Shown here: positions 63,931 through 64,000 of the stretch, piece after piece
Layout of the letters: each line of letters begins with the position of its first letter
Position numbering within the stretch: the first letter of the stretch is position 1
Assembly: GCA_035460165.1 (NCBI GenBank)
Contig: DATHWW010000014.1
Span: 1-64,000, forward strand
DNA length: 64,000 bases
Reading direction: 5' to 3'
Origin: MM2 sp035460165
GTDB lineage: Bacteria; Pseudomonadota; Gammaproteobacteria; Burkholderiales; Methylophilaceae
Program-made: the position numbers and the translations under genes
Notes under the pieces: generated by a model
The model's input: the letters and a program-made list of their open reading frames with translations, nothing else
Databases searched by the model: none
What the model was told of the DNA's origin: nothing

Positions 63931-64000
63931 TGCATATGGAAATTCAGGGACAGCGTCTTTTGATTGTGGAAACAATTACGTGGAAGCCACATATTGAAAC
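63930..64000 (+). CDS. Start of an unidentified gene, cut by the window end
   Basis: An ATG overlaps the stop of the ABC gene (TAATG) and opens a frame running to the last base: MHMEIQGQRLLIVETITWKPH and on. A second ATG two codons later is equally possible. Too little is visible to name a family; the IVETITWKPHIET start could be that of a glycosyltransferase, but this is a guess. It extends the glycosylation cluster to the right. Confidence 0.45.
   Translation, partial: MHMEIQGQRLLIVETITWKPHIE

Overview
The window looks like chromosomal DNA of a Gram-negative betaproteobacterium. The evidence is LPS and lipid A genes (kdsB, lpxK, msbA), Lol lipoprotein export genes, type IV pili, and gene orders common in that class: exbB-exbD-msbA-lpxK-kdsB, pyrR-pyrB with a pseudo-dihydroorotase, yggS-proC-yggT, pilT-pilU and ilvIHC-psd. 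A Nitrosomonadales or Gallionellaceae-like member is my best guess, but that is inference. About 64 protein genes, one tRNA, several promoters and several hairpin terminators can be supported. There is no CRISPR array, insertion sequence or prophage, and no gene-free stretch reaches 300 bases.

Left edge (1-407): an initiator tRNA-fMet on the minus strand is followed by two tandem sigma70-type promoters and a boxA-like sequence pointing left, so an rRNA operon probably begins just outside the window. From 0.4 to 13.1 kb lies a surface-glycan region. Three minus-strand genes (epimerase, methyltransferase, GT39-type transferase) diverge from a nine-gene plus-strand operon: a GtrB/DPM1-like GT2, a second GT2 that has lost its catalytic DxD, a GlpD-like flavoprotein, an amidohydrolase-like protein, a GT4, a flippase, an FkbH-like protein, an acyl carrier protein and a hexapeptide acyltransferase. 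Together they suggest a sugar polymer or glycolipid decorated with a carrier-bound acyl (possibly glyceryl) unit.

From 13.1 to 46.2 kb is conserved housekeeping. A minus-strand envelope operon runs lolC-lolD-comEC-exbB-exbD-msbA-lpxK-trm112-kdsB; its 59-residue Trm112-like gene is easily missed. Then come ribE-ribBX, yqgE-ruvX-pyrR-pyrB-pyrC', a DUF72 gene, pilU and pilT, and yggS-proC-yggT-DUF167 with a dynamin-like GTPase. Next are rng-maf, a DJ-1 family gene, marC, a Nudix gene with mnmA, a GST, nadC and ilvI-ilvH-ilvC-psd. Three proteins in the window are recognisable relatives of enzymes with lost catalytic residues: the second GT2, the C-terminal half of RibBX, and PyrC'.

From 46.2 to 64 kb the DNA becomes visibly more AT-rich and is devoted to type IV pili and glycosylation. 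After rppH and a minus-strand PilE-like pilin, a minor-pilin operon (two FimT/GspH-like genes, pilW, an oversized pilX, an oversized pilV) carries CxC cysteine clusters in four of its proteins and has no pilY1. A seven-repeat YVTN propeller gene and two tandem secreted SRPBCC proteins follow. The major pilin gene has a near-consensus sigma54 promoter. Directly behind its terminator lie two tandem multi-pass membrane proteins resembling the TMTC/GT-C protein O-glycosyltransferases, a polyprenyl-phosphate sugar synthase-like GT2, a GT4, a PglK/MsbA-like ABC flippase and the start of another gene. I read this as a candidate pilin or surface-protein glycosylation island, the most interesting part of the window.
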